NCBI GenBank assembly: GCA_002287035.1
Contig: NSKG01000001.1
Coordinates: forward strand, 496,001-560,000
From: Pseudomonas sp. WN033
Lineage (GTDB): Bacteria; Pseudomonadota; Gammaproteobacteria; Pseudomonadales; Pseudomonadaceae
Reading direction: 5' to 3'
Length of the DNA: 64,000 bases
Shown here: positions 8,828 to 18,140 of the stretch, in pieces
How the letters are laid out: the number at the start of each line of letters is the position of its first letter
Numbering within the stretch: position 1 is the first letter of the stretch
Translations under genes and position numbers: made by a program
Notes under the pieces: generated by a model
The model's input: the letters and a program-made list of their open reading frames with translations, nothing else
Databases searched by the model: none
What the model was told of the DNA's origin: nothing

Positions 8828-10400
8828 GCGAATCGACTCGCAGCGGCCGCGCATTCTTCGGCTTTACAACCTCTACCGGGTCATTCTGGGCCTGGGGCTG
8901 GCGCTGCTGACCAGTAACGCGCTACGTGACGGACTGCTGGAGCTGAACAGCCCGGAGCTCTACGAAACCGTCAGTTGGCTGTACCTGATCATCAACCTGG
9001 TGATCGCGCTGATCCTGCACCAGGGCCATCGCAACCTGTATCTGTTCGCCCTCGCGGCGCTCGACATTCTGCTGCTCGGCATTTTGTTCTACGCCGCCGG
9101 CGGTGCTGGCAGCGGGCTTGGCAACCTGCTGATCATTCCAGTGGCCGTCGGCAACACCCTGCTGCATGGCCGGATCGGTCTGTTACTGGCAGCGCTGGCC
9201 AGCTTGTTGCTGATCTATCTGACCTTTTTCCTCAGCCTGTCACACCCGGGTATCGGCCAGAATTACCTGCAGGTCGGCGTACTCGGCTGTATTTTCTTCG
9301 CCGTCGCACTGTTCGTTCAGCGCCTGAGCCGGCGCCTGTCGCACTCAGAGAACCTGGCCAAGCAACAGGCCGCCAGCCTGGCCAGCCTGGAGCGGCTCAA
9401 CCAGCTGATCATTCAGCGCATGCGCACCGGCATCGTGGTGGTCGGCACCAGCAGCCAGGTTCTGCAGGCCAACGAAGCCGCCGCGCAAATGCTTGGCAAA
9501 CCGATCATTCGCGGCATGGCGCTGGACAGCCTGGCGCCACAATTAGCCGAACGCCTGCAACACTGGCAAGCCAACCCATCACGCCGCTCCGGGAGCTTTC
9601 GCAACCACAGCGGCGGCGTCGAGATCATGGCCAACTTCAAACCCCTGACCGGCGGAGAAGACAACGCCGTCCTGGTATTTCTTGACGACAACACCCAGGT
9701 GGCGCAGCAGGCCCAGCAACTCAAACTGGCATCGCTCGGCCGCCTGACCGCCAGCATCGCCCATGAAATCCGCAACCCACTGGGCGCGATCAGCCATGCC
9801 GCGCAACTGTTGCACGAGTCAGATCAGATCGTCGAACAGGACCAGCGCCTGACCGAAATCATTCAGCAGCATTCGCAGCGCATGAACCGGGTGATCGAAA
9901 CCGTGCTGGAACTGTCACGCCGACGCCCCAGCGAGCCGCAACTGATCAACCTGGCAGACTGGGTCAGGCAGTGCGCCGACGACTTTCGCGATGCCCACCC
10001 AGGTACCGACCAGCTTGAATGCCAGATTCAGAAGGATGTTATCCAAACTCGCATGGACCCCAGCCAGCTCAGCCAGGTACTCGGCAACCTGCTTGACAAC
10101 GCTCTGCGCTACAGCGGCCCACCCGGCACTGCGCGGACCATCTGGCTAAGACTATACTGTCACCCTGAGACCGAATTGCCGGTATTGGAAGTGATCGACC
10201 ATGGCCCAGGCATCGCAGAAGAACACCTGAGTCACATTTTCGAGCCTTTCTATACTACCGAACGTACCGGCACCGGCCTGGGCCTGTATATTTCCCGCGA
10301 ACTGTGTGAAAGCAATCAGGCACGTCTTGAATACCAGCGCCTGGAGCCCCGGGGAAGTTGTATGCGCATTACCTTCGCCCACCCTAAACGCCTGGTATGA
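8808..10400 (+). CDS. pilS: PilS, sensor histidine kinase of type IV pilus regulation
   Basis: PilS is the inner-membrane kinase that senses pilin and phosphorylates PilR. The start at ATG 8808 gives 530 residues, the length I recall for P. aeruginosa PilS. About six hydrophobic segments fill residues 25-170. A PAS-like cytoplasmic region (about 190-300), the H-box IAHEIRNPLGAI (His near 318), the N-box LGNLLDNALRYS and the G-boxes DHGPGIAEE and GTGLGLYISREL follow. All catalytic motifs are intact. pilR follows after 33 bp. No pilin genes are next to it in this window. Confidence 0.93.
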   Translation: MLLTSTERIDSQRPRILRLYNLYRVILGLGLALLTSNALRDGLLELNSPELYETVSWLYLIINLVIALILHQGHRNLYLFALAALDILLLGILFYAAGGAGSGLGNLLIIPVAVGNTLLHGRIGLLLAALASLLLIYLTFFLSLSHPGIGQNYLQVGVLGCIFFAVALFVQRLSRRLSHSENLAKQQAASLASLERLNQLIIQRMRTGIVVVGTSSQVLQANEAAAQMLGKPIIRGMALDSLAPQLAERLQHWQANPSRRSGSFRNHSGGVEIMANFKPLTGGEDNAVLVFLDDNTQVAQQAQQLKLASLGRLTASIAHEIRNPLGAISHAAQLLHESDQIVEQDQRLTEIIQQHSQRMNRVIETVLELSRRRPSEPQLINLADWVRQCADDFRDAHPGTDQLECQIQKDVIQTRMDPSQLSQVLGNLLDNALRYSGPPGTARTIWLRLYCHPETELPVLEVIDHGPGIAEEHLSHIFEPFYTTERTGTGLGLYISRELCESNQARLEYQRLEPRGSCMRITFAHPKRLV

Positions 10401-10433
10401 ACAACCACCCAACAAGGAACTTGCAGGTCACCG

Positions 10434-11777
10434 ATGAGTAGTCCGCTGGTACTGATTATTGACGACGAGCCAGACATTCTCGAACTGCTCGACATGACGC
10501 TGGGGCGCATGAATGTCAGAACCCGCAGCGCGACCACTCAGGCCGAAGCACTCACACTGCTCGACCAGCAGCAGTTCCAGCTCTGTCTGACCGACATGCG
10601 CCTGCCCGACGGTGATGGGCTGAGCATCGTTCGCCATATCCAGATCCATTGCCCACAGACCCCGGTCGCCATGATCACAGCTTACGGCAGCCTGGATACC
10701 GCCATCAGTGCACTCAAGGCCGGCGCCTTCGACTTTCTGACCAAGCCGGTGGACCTGCAACGCCTGCGCGAACTGGTTGGCAGCGCCCTGCGTCTGAGTA
10801 ACCCACCGGCCGAGGACGAGCAAACCGATCTCGACGACCCGCTGCTGGGGATATCTCCGCCCATCCAGCAACTGCGCCGGCAAATCGGCAAACTGGCCCG
10901 CAGCCAGGCGCCGATCTATATCAGCGGCGAGTCCGGCACCGGCAAGGAACTGGTGGCCCGGCGCATTCACGCCCTTGGCCCACGAGCCGAGCAGCCGTTC
11001 GTGCCAGTCAACTGCGGCGCCATTCCTTCGGAACTGATGGAAAGCGAATTCTTTGGCCATAGAAAAGGCAGCTTCAGTGGCGCCGTGGCCGACAAGCCCG
11101 GACTGTTCCAGGCCGCTCATGCCGGCACCCTGTTTCTCGACGAAGTTGCCGACCTGCCCATGGCCATGCAGGTCAAGCTGTTGCGGGCCATTCAGGAAAA
11201 GGCCGTGCGCCCGGTCGGCACCCAGCAGGAAGAGTCGGTCGATGTGCGTCTGCTCTGCGCCACGCACAAGGACCTGGCCGCCGAAGTGGCCGCCGGGCGC
11301 TTTCGTCAGGATCTGTTCTACCGGTTAAACGTCATTGAGCTGCATGTGCCGCCGCTGCGCCAGCGGCGTGAGGACATTCCACTGCTGTGTGACCACATCC
11401 TCAGCCGACTGGCCGAACGCAACCAGCGCCCACAGCCCCGCCTGAGTTCAGCCTGCCTCGAGCGGCTATGCATCTACCGCTTCCCCGGCAACGTCAGGGA
11501 GCTGGAAAATGTTCTGGAACGGGCCTTCACCCTGTGCGAGGGCAACGCCCTGCAGGCCGATGACATTCATTTGAGTGGCGGCCCAAGCAGCGGTGACGAC
11601 CAGCCGGACCTGACCCAGATAGACTCACTGGAAGACTATCTGGATCAGATCGAGCGCCAAGCTATTACCCAGGCCCTGGAAGAAACCCGCTGGAACAAGA
11701 CCGCAGCAGCCAAGCGCCTGGGCCTGACTTTCCGCTCACTGCGCTACCGACTGAAAAAACTCGGACTGGAGGATTAA
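10434..11777 (+). CDS. pilR: PilR, NtrC-type response regulator
   Basis: PilR activates sigma-54 transcription of the major pilin gene. The 447 residues hold a receiver domain (acidic pair IIDDEPD, phospho-acceptor Asp in CLTDMRLPDG near 53), an AAA+ domain with Walker A GESGTGKE and a sigma-54 contact loop, and a C-terminal Fis-type HTH (NKTAAAKRLGLTFRSLRYRL). The contact loop reads GSFSGA where the classical motif is GAFTGA. As I recall, PilR proteins share this variant, so it is not a lesion. The stop codon shares the bases TTAA with the stop of the convergent thiO. Confidence 0.94.
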   Translation: MSSPLVLIIDDEPDILELLDMTLGRMNVRTRSATTQAEALTLLDQQQFQLCLTDMRLPDGDGLSIVRHIQIHCPQTPVAMITAYGSLDTAISALKAGAFDFLTKPVDLQRLRELVGSALRLSNPPAEDEQTDLDDPLLGISPPIQQLRRQIGKLARSQAPIYISGESGTGKELVARRIHALGPRAEQPFVPVNCGAIPSELMESEFFGHRKGSFSGAVADKPGLFQAAHAGTLFLDEVADLPMAMQVKLLRAIQEKAVRPVGTQQEESVDVRLLCATHKDLAAEVAAGRFRQDLFYRLNVIELHVPPLRQRREDIPLLCDHILSRLAERNQRPQPRLSSACLERLCIYRFPGNVRELENVLERAFTLCEGNALQADDIHLSGGPSSGDDQPDLTQIDSLEDYLDQIERQAITQALEETRWNKTAAAKRLGLTFRSLRYRLKKLGLED

Positions 11778-12889
11778 CGAACCCGAACAGACTCCAGCCG
11801 CCCGGTTGGCGCATAGGGCTGCGGATCGATCACCGGCGCACGCCCTTCCATCAGATCAGCCAGCAACCGGCAGGAAGCCGGCGCCAACACCAGGCCATTA
11901 CGGTAATGCCCGACATTCAGCCATAGCCCGGGCAGGCCCGGCAGCTCACCAATGAACGGCACGCCATCAGGCGACCCCGGACGCAGACCGGCCCACTGAG
12001 CGACAGGAGCCTGATTTTCCAGAGCCGGCAGAAGCCGCTGCGCCGACTCACGTAACGAGGCCAGCGCCTGCTCGGTCGGGGTTTTATCGAATCCGGCATG
12101 TTCCAGCGTACTGCCGACCAGCACATGTCCGTCACGCCGGGGAATCGCATAACGCCCCCCGAACAGAACCATACTCGGCAGCCAGCCTGGCTCGCACTTG
12201 TACAGCAGCATCTGCCCCTTCACCGGCTCGACCGGCAAGCTCAGCCCCAACGCCGCAGCCCACTCGCCACTCCAGGCGCCAGCCGCCAGAACCACGGCAT
12301 CGGCCCGCAACTCACCCTTGGCGTGACGTACACCACAAGCACGACCCTGCTCAACCAGCAAGGACTGGACCGGCGTGTGTTCCAATAAAGTAAAACCGGG
12401 AAACTGCAGCAGCCTGGCCCGCAACGCGGCCATCAGCCGGGGGTTACGCACATTGGCCAGATCAGCCTGCCACAGCGCACTGCGATAACCCGGGGCCAAA
12501 CCGGGAACCTGGCGATAAACAAAATCGGCGTCGACGCTAAGCAGCGGCTTGCCTTCGCGCTGAGCCCAACTCAGAGCATCGGCCTGCTCATCATGATCAA
12601 GCCACATCAAGCCACAACTACTGACCTCAGGATCAATGCCGGTGAGCTCAGCCAGCTCGCGCCCAAGCCCGGGATAGAATCCCTGCGACCAGTCAGCCAG
12701 AGCACTAATCGGTTGACTATAACGCCAGGGATACAACGGCGAGACGATACCGCCACCGGCCCAGGACGCTTCGCGGCCCAGCTCAGAGCGCTCGACCAGC
12801 GTCACCCGGGCACCGGCCTCCAGCAGATTGAGCGCCGACAGGCACCCCATCACCCCTCCCCCGATCACCACGGCATCACTCATCGTCAC
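11774..12889 (-). CDS. thiO: Glycine oxidase ThiO-like FAD enzyme
   Basis: This is a DAO-family flavoenzyme (371 residues). It starts with the FAD-binding motif VVIGGGVMGCLSALNLLEAG and ends with WLNVGHYRNGLVLAPASC, the typical C-terminal FAD contact of glycine oxidases. ThiO oxidises glycine to the imine used for the thiazole ring of thiamine. No other thi gene lies nearby, so another D-amino-acid/glycine substrate is possible. The GTG at 12889 has GGAG 5 nt upstream and fits better than the ATG two codons in. It overlaps pilR by 4 bp, stop to stop. Confidence 0.85.
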   Translation of the reverse strand: MTMSDAVVIGGGVMGCLSALNLLEAGARVTLVERSELGREASWAGGGIVSPLYPWRYSQPISALADWSQGFYPGLGRELAELTGIDPEVSSCGLMWLDHDEQADALSWAQREGKPLLSVDADFVYRQVPGLAPGYRSALWQADLANVRNPRLMAALRARLLQFPGFTLLEHTPVQSLLVEQGRACGVRHAKGELRADAVVLAAGAWSGEWAAALGLSLPVEPVKGQMLLYKCEPGWLPSMVLFGGRYAIPRRDGHVLVGSTLEHAGFDKTPTEQALASLRESAQRLLPALENQAPVAQWAGLRPGSPDGVPFIGELPGLPGLWLNVGHYRNGLVLAPASCRLLADLMEGRAPVIDPQPYAPTGRLESVRVR

Positions 12890-13088
12890 ACGCTCTCCAC
12901 TGACTGTTTCCGGGCTGGCAGCTTAAACCATGGCGCGCCAGCCGAACATGACACAGGACAATTTTGAACGCCGCGTTGCATGGCGTAGTAAGCGTGACTT
13001 AGACCATCGGCCTAGTCATGAACAGTGTCCCCGAACCGGATAAACCGGTATCATTGGCCGCAGTTTTACCCCCAGAGGCGACATGTAA

Positions 13089-14576
13089 ATGACAGCAAAA
13101 AACGTTGATGTATTGCTGGTCGGCGGTGGCGTCATGAGCGCTACCCTAGGAATGTTGCTCAAACAGCTGGATCCGGCCATGACCATTACCCTGGTCGAAC
13201 GCCTGGATCACGTTGCTCACGAGAGCACCGATGGCTGGAACAATGCCGGCACAGGTCACGCCGGCTACTGTGAGCTGAATTACACTCCTGAAGGCCCCGA
13301 TGGCACTATCAGTATTGACCGGGCCCTGTCGATCAACGCGTCCTTTGAAGTGACCTTGCAGTTCTGGTCCTACCTGGTAGAGCAGGACATACTGCCCGGG
13401 CCGAAAAGCTTCATCAATCCGACCCCGCACCTCAGCTTTGTCTGGGGCGACAAGGATGTAGCTTTCCTGCGCAAGCGCCATGAACTGCTCAGCGCCCACC
13501 ATCTGTTCTCCGAGATGCAGTTCAGCGAATCCGCCGAACAGCTGGCCGAGTGGATGCCGCTGGTGATGGAACAGCGCAAACCCGGCGAGAAAGTTGCCGC
13601 CACCCGGGTCGACTTCGGCTCGGACGTCGACTTCGGCTCACTGACCCGCAGCATGATTGCCAACCTCGAACGCCACGAGCAATTCGAGTTGAACCTCAGT
13701 CACTCGGTCAGCAGTCTGCGCAAGAGCAAACGCGGCTACTGGCGAGTCGAGGTGCGCGACGAGAAGACAGGTGAAGACAAACAGATCAACGCCAACTTTG
13801 TCTTCCTCGGTGCCGGCGGCGGCTCGCTGCCCCTGCTGCAGAAATCCAACATCGATGAAAGCCAGGGCTACGGCGGCTTCCCGGTCAGCGGCCAATGGCT
13901 GGTCTGCAAGAAGCAGGACATCGTCCAGCGCCACCATTCAAAAGTGTATGGCAAGGCTCCAGTTGGCGCCCCACCGATGTCGGTCCCACACCTGGATACC
14001 CGCATCATCAACGGTCAGCCCGCGCTGCTGTTCGGCCCCTTTGCCGGCTTCACCACCAAGTTCCTGAAAAAGGGCTCGGTGCTGGACCTGTTCTCATCGG
14101 TCAAACGCTACAACGTAAAACCGATGATGGCAGTCGGGATCGACAATATGGATCTGACCCGTTACCTGATCGCCGAGTCCTTCCAGTCGCACAAGGATCG
14201 GGTTGCCTCGCTGCGCAACTTCTTCCCGGATGCAAAGGACGATGACTGGGCCCTGCAGAATGCCGGCATGCGCGTGCAGATCATCAAGAAAGACGCCAAT
14301 GGTCACGGCAAGCTGGAGTTCGGCACCGAGATCGTTGCGGCCAAAGACGGTAGCCTGGCGGCACTGCTGGGTGCCTCTCCCGGCGCCTCAACCGCCGTGC
14401 AGGCAATGATCGACGTGCTGGAGCGCTGCTTCAAGGAGCGCATGGCCTCGGCCGAATGGCAAGCCAAGATGCGCGAACTGGTACCGTCCTATGGTCAGTC
14501 ACTGGTCAAGGATGCCGAGCTGCTCAAGAGTGTCCGCCAGCGGACCCTCAGCACCCTGGGGCTGACTCAGTCCTGA
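13089..14576 (+). CDS. mqo: Malate:quinone oxidoreductase
   Basis: Mqo is a membrane-associated FAD enzyme that oxidises malate to oxaloacetate and reduces quinone, replacing or complementing malate dehydrogenase in the TCA cycle. The 495-residue protein shows the FAD motif VLLVGGGVMSATLGMLL and family blocks such as STDGWNNAGTGHAGYCELNY and GASPGASTAVQAM. There is no signal peptide, as expected for a peripheral inner-membrane protein. The last 10 bp overlap the end of the convergent protease gene. Confidence 0.96.
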   Translation: MTAKNVDVLLVGGGVMSATLGMLLKQLDPAMTITLVERLDHVAHESTDGWNNAGTGHAGYCELNYTPEGPDGTISIDRALSINASFEVTLQFWSYLVEQDILPGPKSFINPTPHLSFVWGDKDVAFLRKRHELLSAHHLFSEMQFSESAEQLAEWMPLVMEQRKPGEKVAATRVDFGSDVDFGSLTRSMIANLERHEQFELNLSHSVSSLRKSKRGYWRVEVRDEKTGEDKQINANFVFLGAGGGSLPLLQKSNIDESQGYGGFPVSGQWLVCKKQDIVQRHHSKVYGKAPVGAPPMSVPHLDTRIINGQPALLFGPFAGFTTKFLKKGSVLDLFSSVKRYNVKPMMAVGIDNMDLTRYLIAESFQSHKDRVASLRNFFPDAKDDDWALQNAGMRVQIIKKDANGHGKLEFGTEIVAAKDGSLAALLGASPGASTAVQAMIDVLERCFKERMASAEWQAKMRELVPSYGQSLVKDAELLKSVRQRTLSTLGLTQS

Positions 14577-15625
14577 GCCTCGGTCTCGAACAGCACCAGC
14601 CGTTCACGGGTCGGCGGATGGGTTGACAGAAAATCTGTCAGCCCGCCCGCCTGCTCCGCAGCTGACCCCGAACCCTCCAGGCGCCGCATGATATTGGCGA
14701 AATGGCGCAGATCCAGCTGCTGCTCACGCATGAATTGCAAAGCAAAGGCATCAGCCTCACGCTCCATCCCCCGCGAATAACTGAGACTGGCCAGAACCGC
14801 CGGCAGGCTGGCAGCCATGTCCGACGCCGCCGACAGATCCCCGGTCAGCGCCACCATCATCCAAACCGCCAATGAACTCTGGACAATCCCCCGCAGGCTG
14901 TGACGATGGACCACATGCCCGACCTCATGCGCCAGAATACTGACCAGCTCACGATCATCGCGAGCCAGCTCGATCAACTCATCGGTAAACACGATGATGC
15001 CCGCCGGCAGAGCCATGGCATTGGCACCCAGCCGGTCACCGTGACGAAACAACACTTCCAGGCTGTATTGCGGATACTCTTCAGCCCATTGCTGCAGGTA
15101 AGGCTGAAAACTGGCCAGCACCTCAGCCTGGCGCTCCTCGCTCAAGCGACTGGGCTCCAGCCAGCGATCAAGACTGCTGAGCGATTGCTGGCCCAGGTAA
15201 TGCTCCACCTCGACCGGCAACGCCTCGGCCACCAGCCGCGAAACCCAGGGTATGCCATGGGTGAAACTGCCGACCAAAAACGCCAGCATCACCACCGTAC
15301 CCAGCAGAATCAGCTTAAGATTGGTCTCCAGACGGCTAAGCCACCAGCCGGATGAACGCCCGCTGGCAGCCCGCCATACCGCCCGCAGGGCAGCCTGATC
15401 ACGACTTTCGAACACGCCGCCGTCGGCCAGATACAGGCTCCCGGCCGCGCCACTGACTTGCGTCCCCAGACGCAGACCGTCACGGCTCAGCAATCGTTCG
15501 CCGGCATCGCTGATCAGCCAAAGCTGCTCCGCACGCCAGCCAAGTCGTGCATCGTGACTACGACTGCGCTTGCCGTCGAAGAACAGCCCTTCGACCCACA
15601 GCTCAGATGACTGGGATGCCGACAT
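14567..15625 (-). CDS. M48-family zinc metallopeptidase, membrane anchored
   Basis: This is a 352-residue M48 protease with the zinc site HEVGH in ILAHEVGHVVHRHS and the third ligand in SRGMEREADAFALQFM. Before the protease domain lie about 85 residues of a small soluble domain and a membrane helix (LKLILLGTVVMLAFLVGSF). The start at ATG 15625 has GAGG 6 nt upstream and overlaps the end of the DUF898 gene by 23 bp, so both belong to one operon. Its substrate is unknown. Related proteases (HtpX, BepA, LoiP) act in envelope protein quality control, so that role is a guess. Confidence 0.88.
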   Translation of the reverse strand: MSASQSSELWVEGLFFDGKRSRSHDARLGWRAEQLWLISDAGERLLSRDGLRLGTQVSGAAGSLYLADGGVFESRDQAALRAVWRAASGRSSGWWLSRLETNLKLILLGTVVMLAFLVGSFTHGIPWVSRLVAEALPVEVEHYLGQQSLSSLDRWLEPSRLSEERQAEVLASFQPYLQQWAEEYPQYSLEVLFRHGDRLGANAMALPAGIIVFTDELIELARDDRELVSILAHEVGHVVHRHSLRGIVQSSLAVWMMVALTGDLSAASDMAASLPAVLASLSYSRGMEREADAFALQFMREQQLDLRHFANIMRRLEGSGSAAEQAGGLTDFLSTHPPTRERLVLFETEAQD

Positions 15626-16907
15626 CGAAGGCCTCACCCAGCTCTTGACCAATGGCGCTGGTACGCTGGGTTTCGGCAGCGACGAAGCTGTCCAGATCAC
15701 CGTACACCTGCACCTGAGTACAACTGGCCCGATAGGTGGCCATCCGCACCTTGGCCCAAGGCGTGAACAACCCCAGCGTCAGCACGATGAAAAGACTGTT
15801 GGTCAGATAGATCCAGACCATCCGGCGCTTGCCCAGCGTCGACTCGAAGCCATGCAGACCCAGCACGGTGGAGTTCATGATCAGGTTGGTCAGGCCGGCC
15901 AGGAAATAGCCAAACAGCGCCAGGTAGCCAATCGCGGCAGTGATGATAGCTAACGCGCCATGCAGCGAACTGACCAGCAGCGACAGCAGTACAAAACCGA
16001 CCAGCACGCCGATCACTCGGAAAAAGAACACATAATAGTCAGTGCCGCTGGCCTTGAAGCGGAACGGCATAGTGCCGAAACGCATGTTGTTGACCACAAA
16101 ACCGTGCAACTTGAACAGACTGTAGGGCAGCGCCAGCAACAAGCTCAGCACAGCAAGAATCGGCCAGACATAGATAGCCATGAACGCCTGGCCATAGCCA
16201 CCCTGAAAGTCAAACCGGACATTGCGCCAGGCGCTGTTGACCGCATTAAATTTCAGCGCCCGAATGACGATCCAGGGTACCAGCGGGATGAACAGCAACA
16301 GCAGAATCAGCGCCCCCATTGCCCAGAAGTTGGAGACCACCATCCAGAGAATCAGCGCCGCCAGGGCCACCAGCCGGCCACGAAAAATCACCCAGGGATC
16401 GGCCAGATACTGAAAACTGGCGCCAGCGACCTCGGTATGGCCATAGAAGTACTGGTTGGTGCGCACCTTGGCCCAAGGCGCATAGAACCCCAAAGTCAGA
16501 ACAATAAGCAGGATATTGACGATCCAGATGCCGAAAAACTCACTGCCGATCCCGGTAAACTTCACCGGCTCCAGGCGCCGCGGCAAGCCTGGCTCGGCGG
16601 ATTGTTCACGACTGGGTTCGCGTGCCTCAAAGCGTACCGAGCCCCCTGCTGGCGCTACGTCTGCAGCAGGCGCCTCGTCCTCAACTTCAAGCTCAACCAG
16701 CAGGCCAGCGACTTTCAAACGCGCCCGGTAGATTTCCGCCTGGGTTCTGGGCAGGCCTTTTTTGATCGTCGCCGTGCGGCCGCTCAGCAAGCTGTCAATC
16801 TGGTTGTCAGTGAAGCCCAGCTCTTTCAGATTGGCGCTCAATTGCGCCGGCGAGATCCCCTCGACCAATTGGCCGCTATAGCGTACCCGGTAATGCCTGG
16901 TGTCCAT
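15603..16907 (-). CDS. DUF898 (YjgN-type) membrane protein with N-terminal soluble domain
   Basis: This is a multi-pass inner-membrane protein of unknown function (434 residues). Residues 1-70 (start MDTRHYRVRYSGQLVEG) form a small domain seen at the N-terminus of various proteobacterial membrane proteins. A low-complexity acidic/Ala linker follows, then the DUF898 region with about eight helices. It carries two internally similar halves, recognisable by TLGFYAPWAKVRTNQYF and TLGLFTPWAKVRMATY. GGAAGGA precedes ATG 16907 at a good distance. It is first in an operon with the M48 protease. Confidence 0.85.
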   Translation of the reverse strand: MDTRHYRVRYSGQLVEGISPAQLSANLKELGFTDNQIDSLLSGRTATIKKGLPRTQAEIYRARLKVAGLLVELEVEDEAPAADVAPAGGSVRFEAREPSREQSAEPGLPRRLEPVKFTGIGSEFFGIWIVNILLIVLTLGFYAPWAKVRTNQYFYGHTEVAGASFQYLADPWVIFRGRLVALAALILWMVVSNFWAMGALILLLLFIPLVPWIVIRALKFNAVNSAWRNVRFDFQGGYGQAFMAIYVWPILAVLSLLLALPYSLFKLHGFVVNNMRFGTMPFRFKASGTDYYVFFFRVIGVLVGFVLLSLLVSSLHGALAIITAAIGYLALFGYFLAGLTNLIMNSTVLGLHGFESTLGKRRMVWIYLTNSLFIVLTLGLFTPWAKVRMATYRASCTQVQVYGDLDSFVAAETQRTSAIGQELGEAFDVGIPVI

Positions 16908-17070
16908 ACTGGTCCTTCCATTGGATGAATGCAGAGAAAAGTCATACGCGGCATACCGGCAAATCGGCATCCTTGCGTAATAGGCTATTCAAGCAGGCTG
17001 TAACATTTTGTGCAACTTGAGCTGTTCAATGCCGCGCCCACGCGTTTGTCTGGCTACGCTGCGACCAGCG

Positions 17071-18087
17071 TTACTGACGCTTGAACGCCAGATAGCTGCG
17101 GTGCGGATTTGGAGTACGCCAGATAAAACCCTCGACGTAGTAGTGCAGAAATGACAGCGTGAGAATAAAGATACCGATCAGAGGCAGCTGCTGGTAATAG
17201 GTCAGCGCGTAGGCAATCAGCCCGGACAACAGCGGCAACAACAGCCAGACCGGCAATCGCGTAACACGGGCCATCCGGTAAATCAGGTTCACCGGTTGCT
17301 GGCGATTACGGTTGCTGTCGTGGCTTATGTAAATGATATACGCGGTTACATCATGGATAACGCGCGGAATCAGGATCACGAACAGGGTGTAGCCGGCTTC
17401 ATTGATGACAAAAGCCGACAACAGCAAGGCGACATTACCCCACAGATACCAGACGCCGATCCGATGCCTGGCCTGCCAGGTCAACTGCCATGCCAGCACC
17501 ATCACCGCAGCGCACAATGCGGCAGCCACATAGCGCAGCATCAGGTAAATATCCAGCGAACCCAGACTCAGCCGGCCTATATAGGTTGCGCCATAGACAT
17601 TCATGTAGATGGCAAATCCGGCCAACACCGATAGCCATTTCCAGGCCCTGAATACAGGCGAAGGCGCAATGCCCAGCATCATCAGCGACAATCCCAACTG
17701 CTGTGCCAGCACATGGTAGATGGTGTAAAAGGCCAGGAATACAAACAGCAACTGATAGCTTAGCGGCTGCGGGCCGACATAACCGAGCGTGGACAGTGCG
17801 GCAAAACCCAGCAACGGCCACAACAGGCGGCGCCGATAGTGCTGCAGGTAATCACGGTCAGCCATGCTGACGAAACTGGCCACAATGTGCGGCAGACCAA
17901 ACACCAGAGTCCAGAACGGCCAGTGCATGGGGTCATTGGGCAAGGACCGGCGCAACCATCCGCCACCCAGCTGGCTATCGAGCAGGACTATCAGCAGCAC
18001 CAGCGGAATCAGGGCATATAACCCCAGCAACCAGCGGCAATCCACCTCGCGCAGCACCGGCAGTGTAGTTGTTGTATCAGCGCTCAT
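17071..18087 (-). CDS. Uncharacterised polytopic membrane protein
   Basis: I do not recognise the family with confidence. The 338-residue product is strongly hydrophobic with roughly eight or nine predicted helices, the first at LLGLYALIPLVLLIVLLDSQ. Conserved-looking polar sites sit at helix ends: FGLPHIVASF, YTIYHVLAQQ, RVIHDVTAYIIYISHDSNR and LSFLHYYVEGFIWR. The repeated membrane-embedded His residues suggest metal or haem binding, but this is inference only. It lies 53 bp downstream of the binding-protein gene on the same strand and may be co-transcribed with it. Confidence 0.7.
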   Translation of the reverse strand: MSADTTTTLPVLREVDCRWLLGLYALIPLVLLIVLLDSQLGGGWLRRSLPNDPMHWPFWTLVFGLPHIVASFVSMADRDYLQHYRRRLLWPLLGFAALSTLGYVGPQPLSYQLLFVFLAFYTIYHVLAQQLGLSLMMLGIAPSPVFRAWKWLSVLAGFAIYMNVYGATYIGRLSLGSLDIYLMLRYVAAALCAAVMVLAWQLTWQARHRIGVWYLWGNVALLLSAFVINEAGYTLFVILIPRVIHDVTAYIIYISHDSNRNRQQPVNLIYRMARVTRLPVWLLLPLLSGLIAYALTYYQQLPLIGIFILTLSFLHYYVEGFIWRTPNPHRSYLAFKRQ

Positions 18088-18140
18088 CCCAGCATTGTTG
18101 GCCAGCCATACAGCTGCGGCAATCGCCCGAATGGGTCACC

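Noticed and set aside
10434-11777. PilR as a defective sigma-54 activator because of GSFSGA
   Set aside because: The residues contacting sigma-54 remain compatible, and PilR proteins carry this variant; all other AAA+ motifs are intact.
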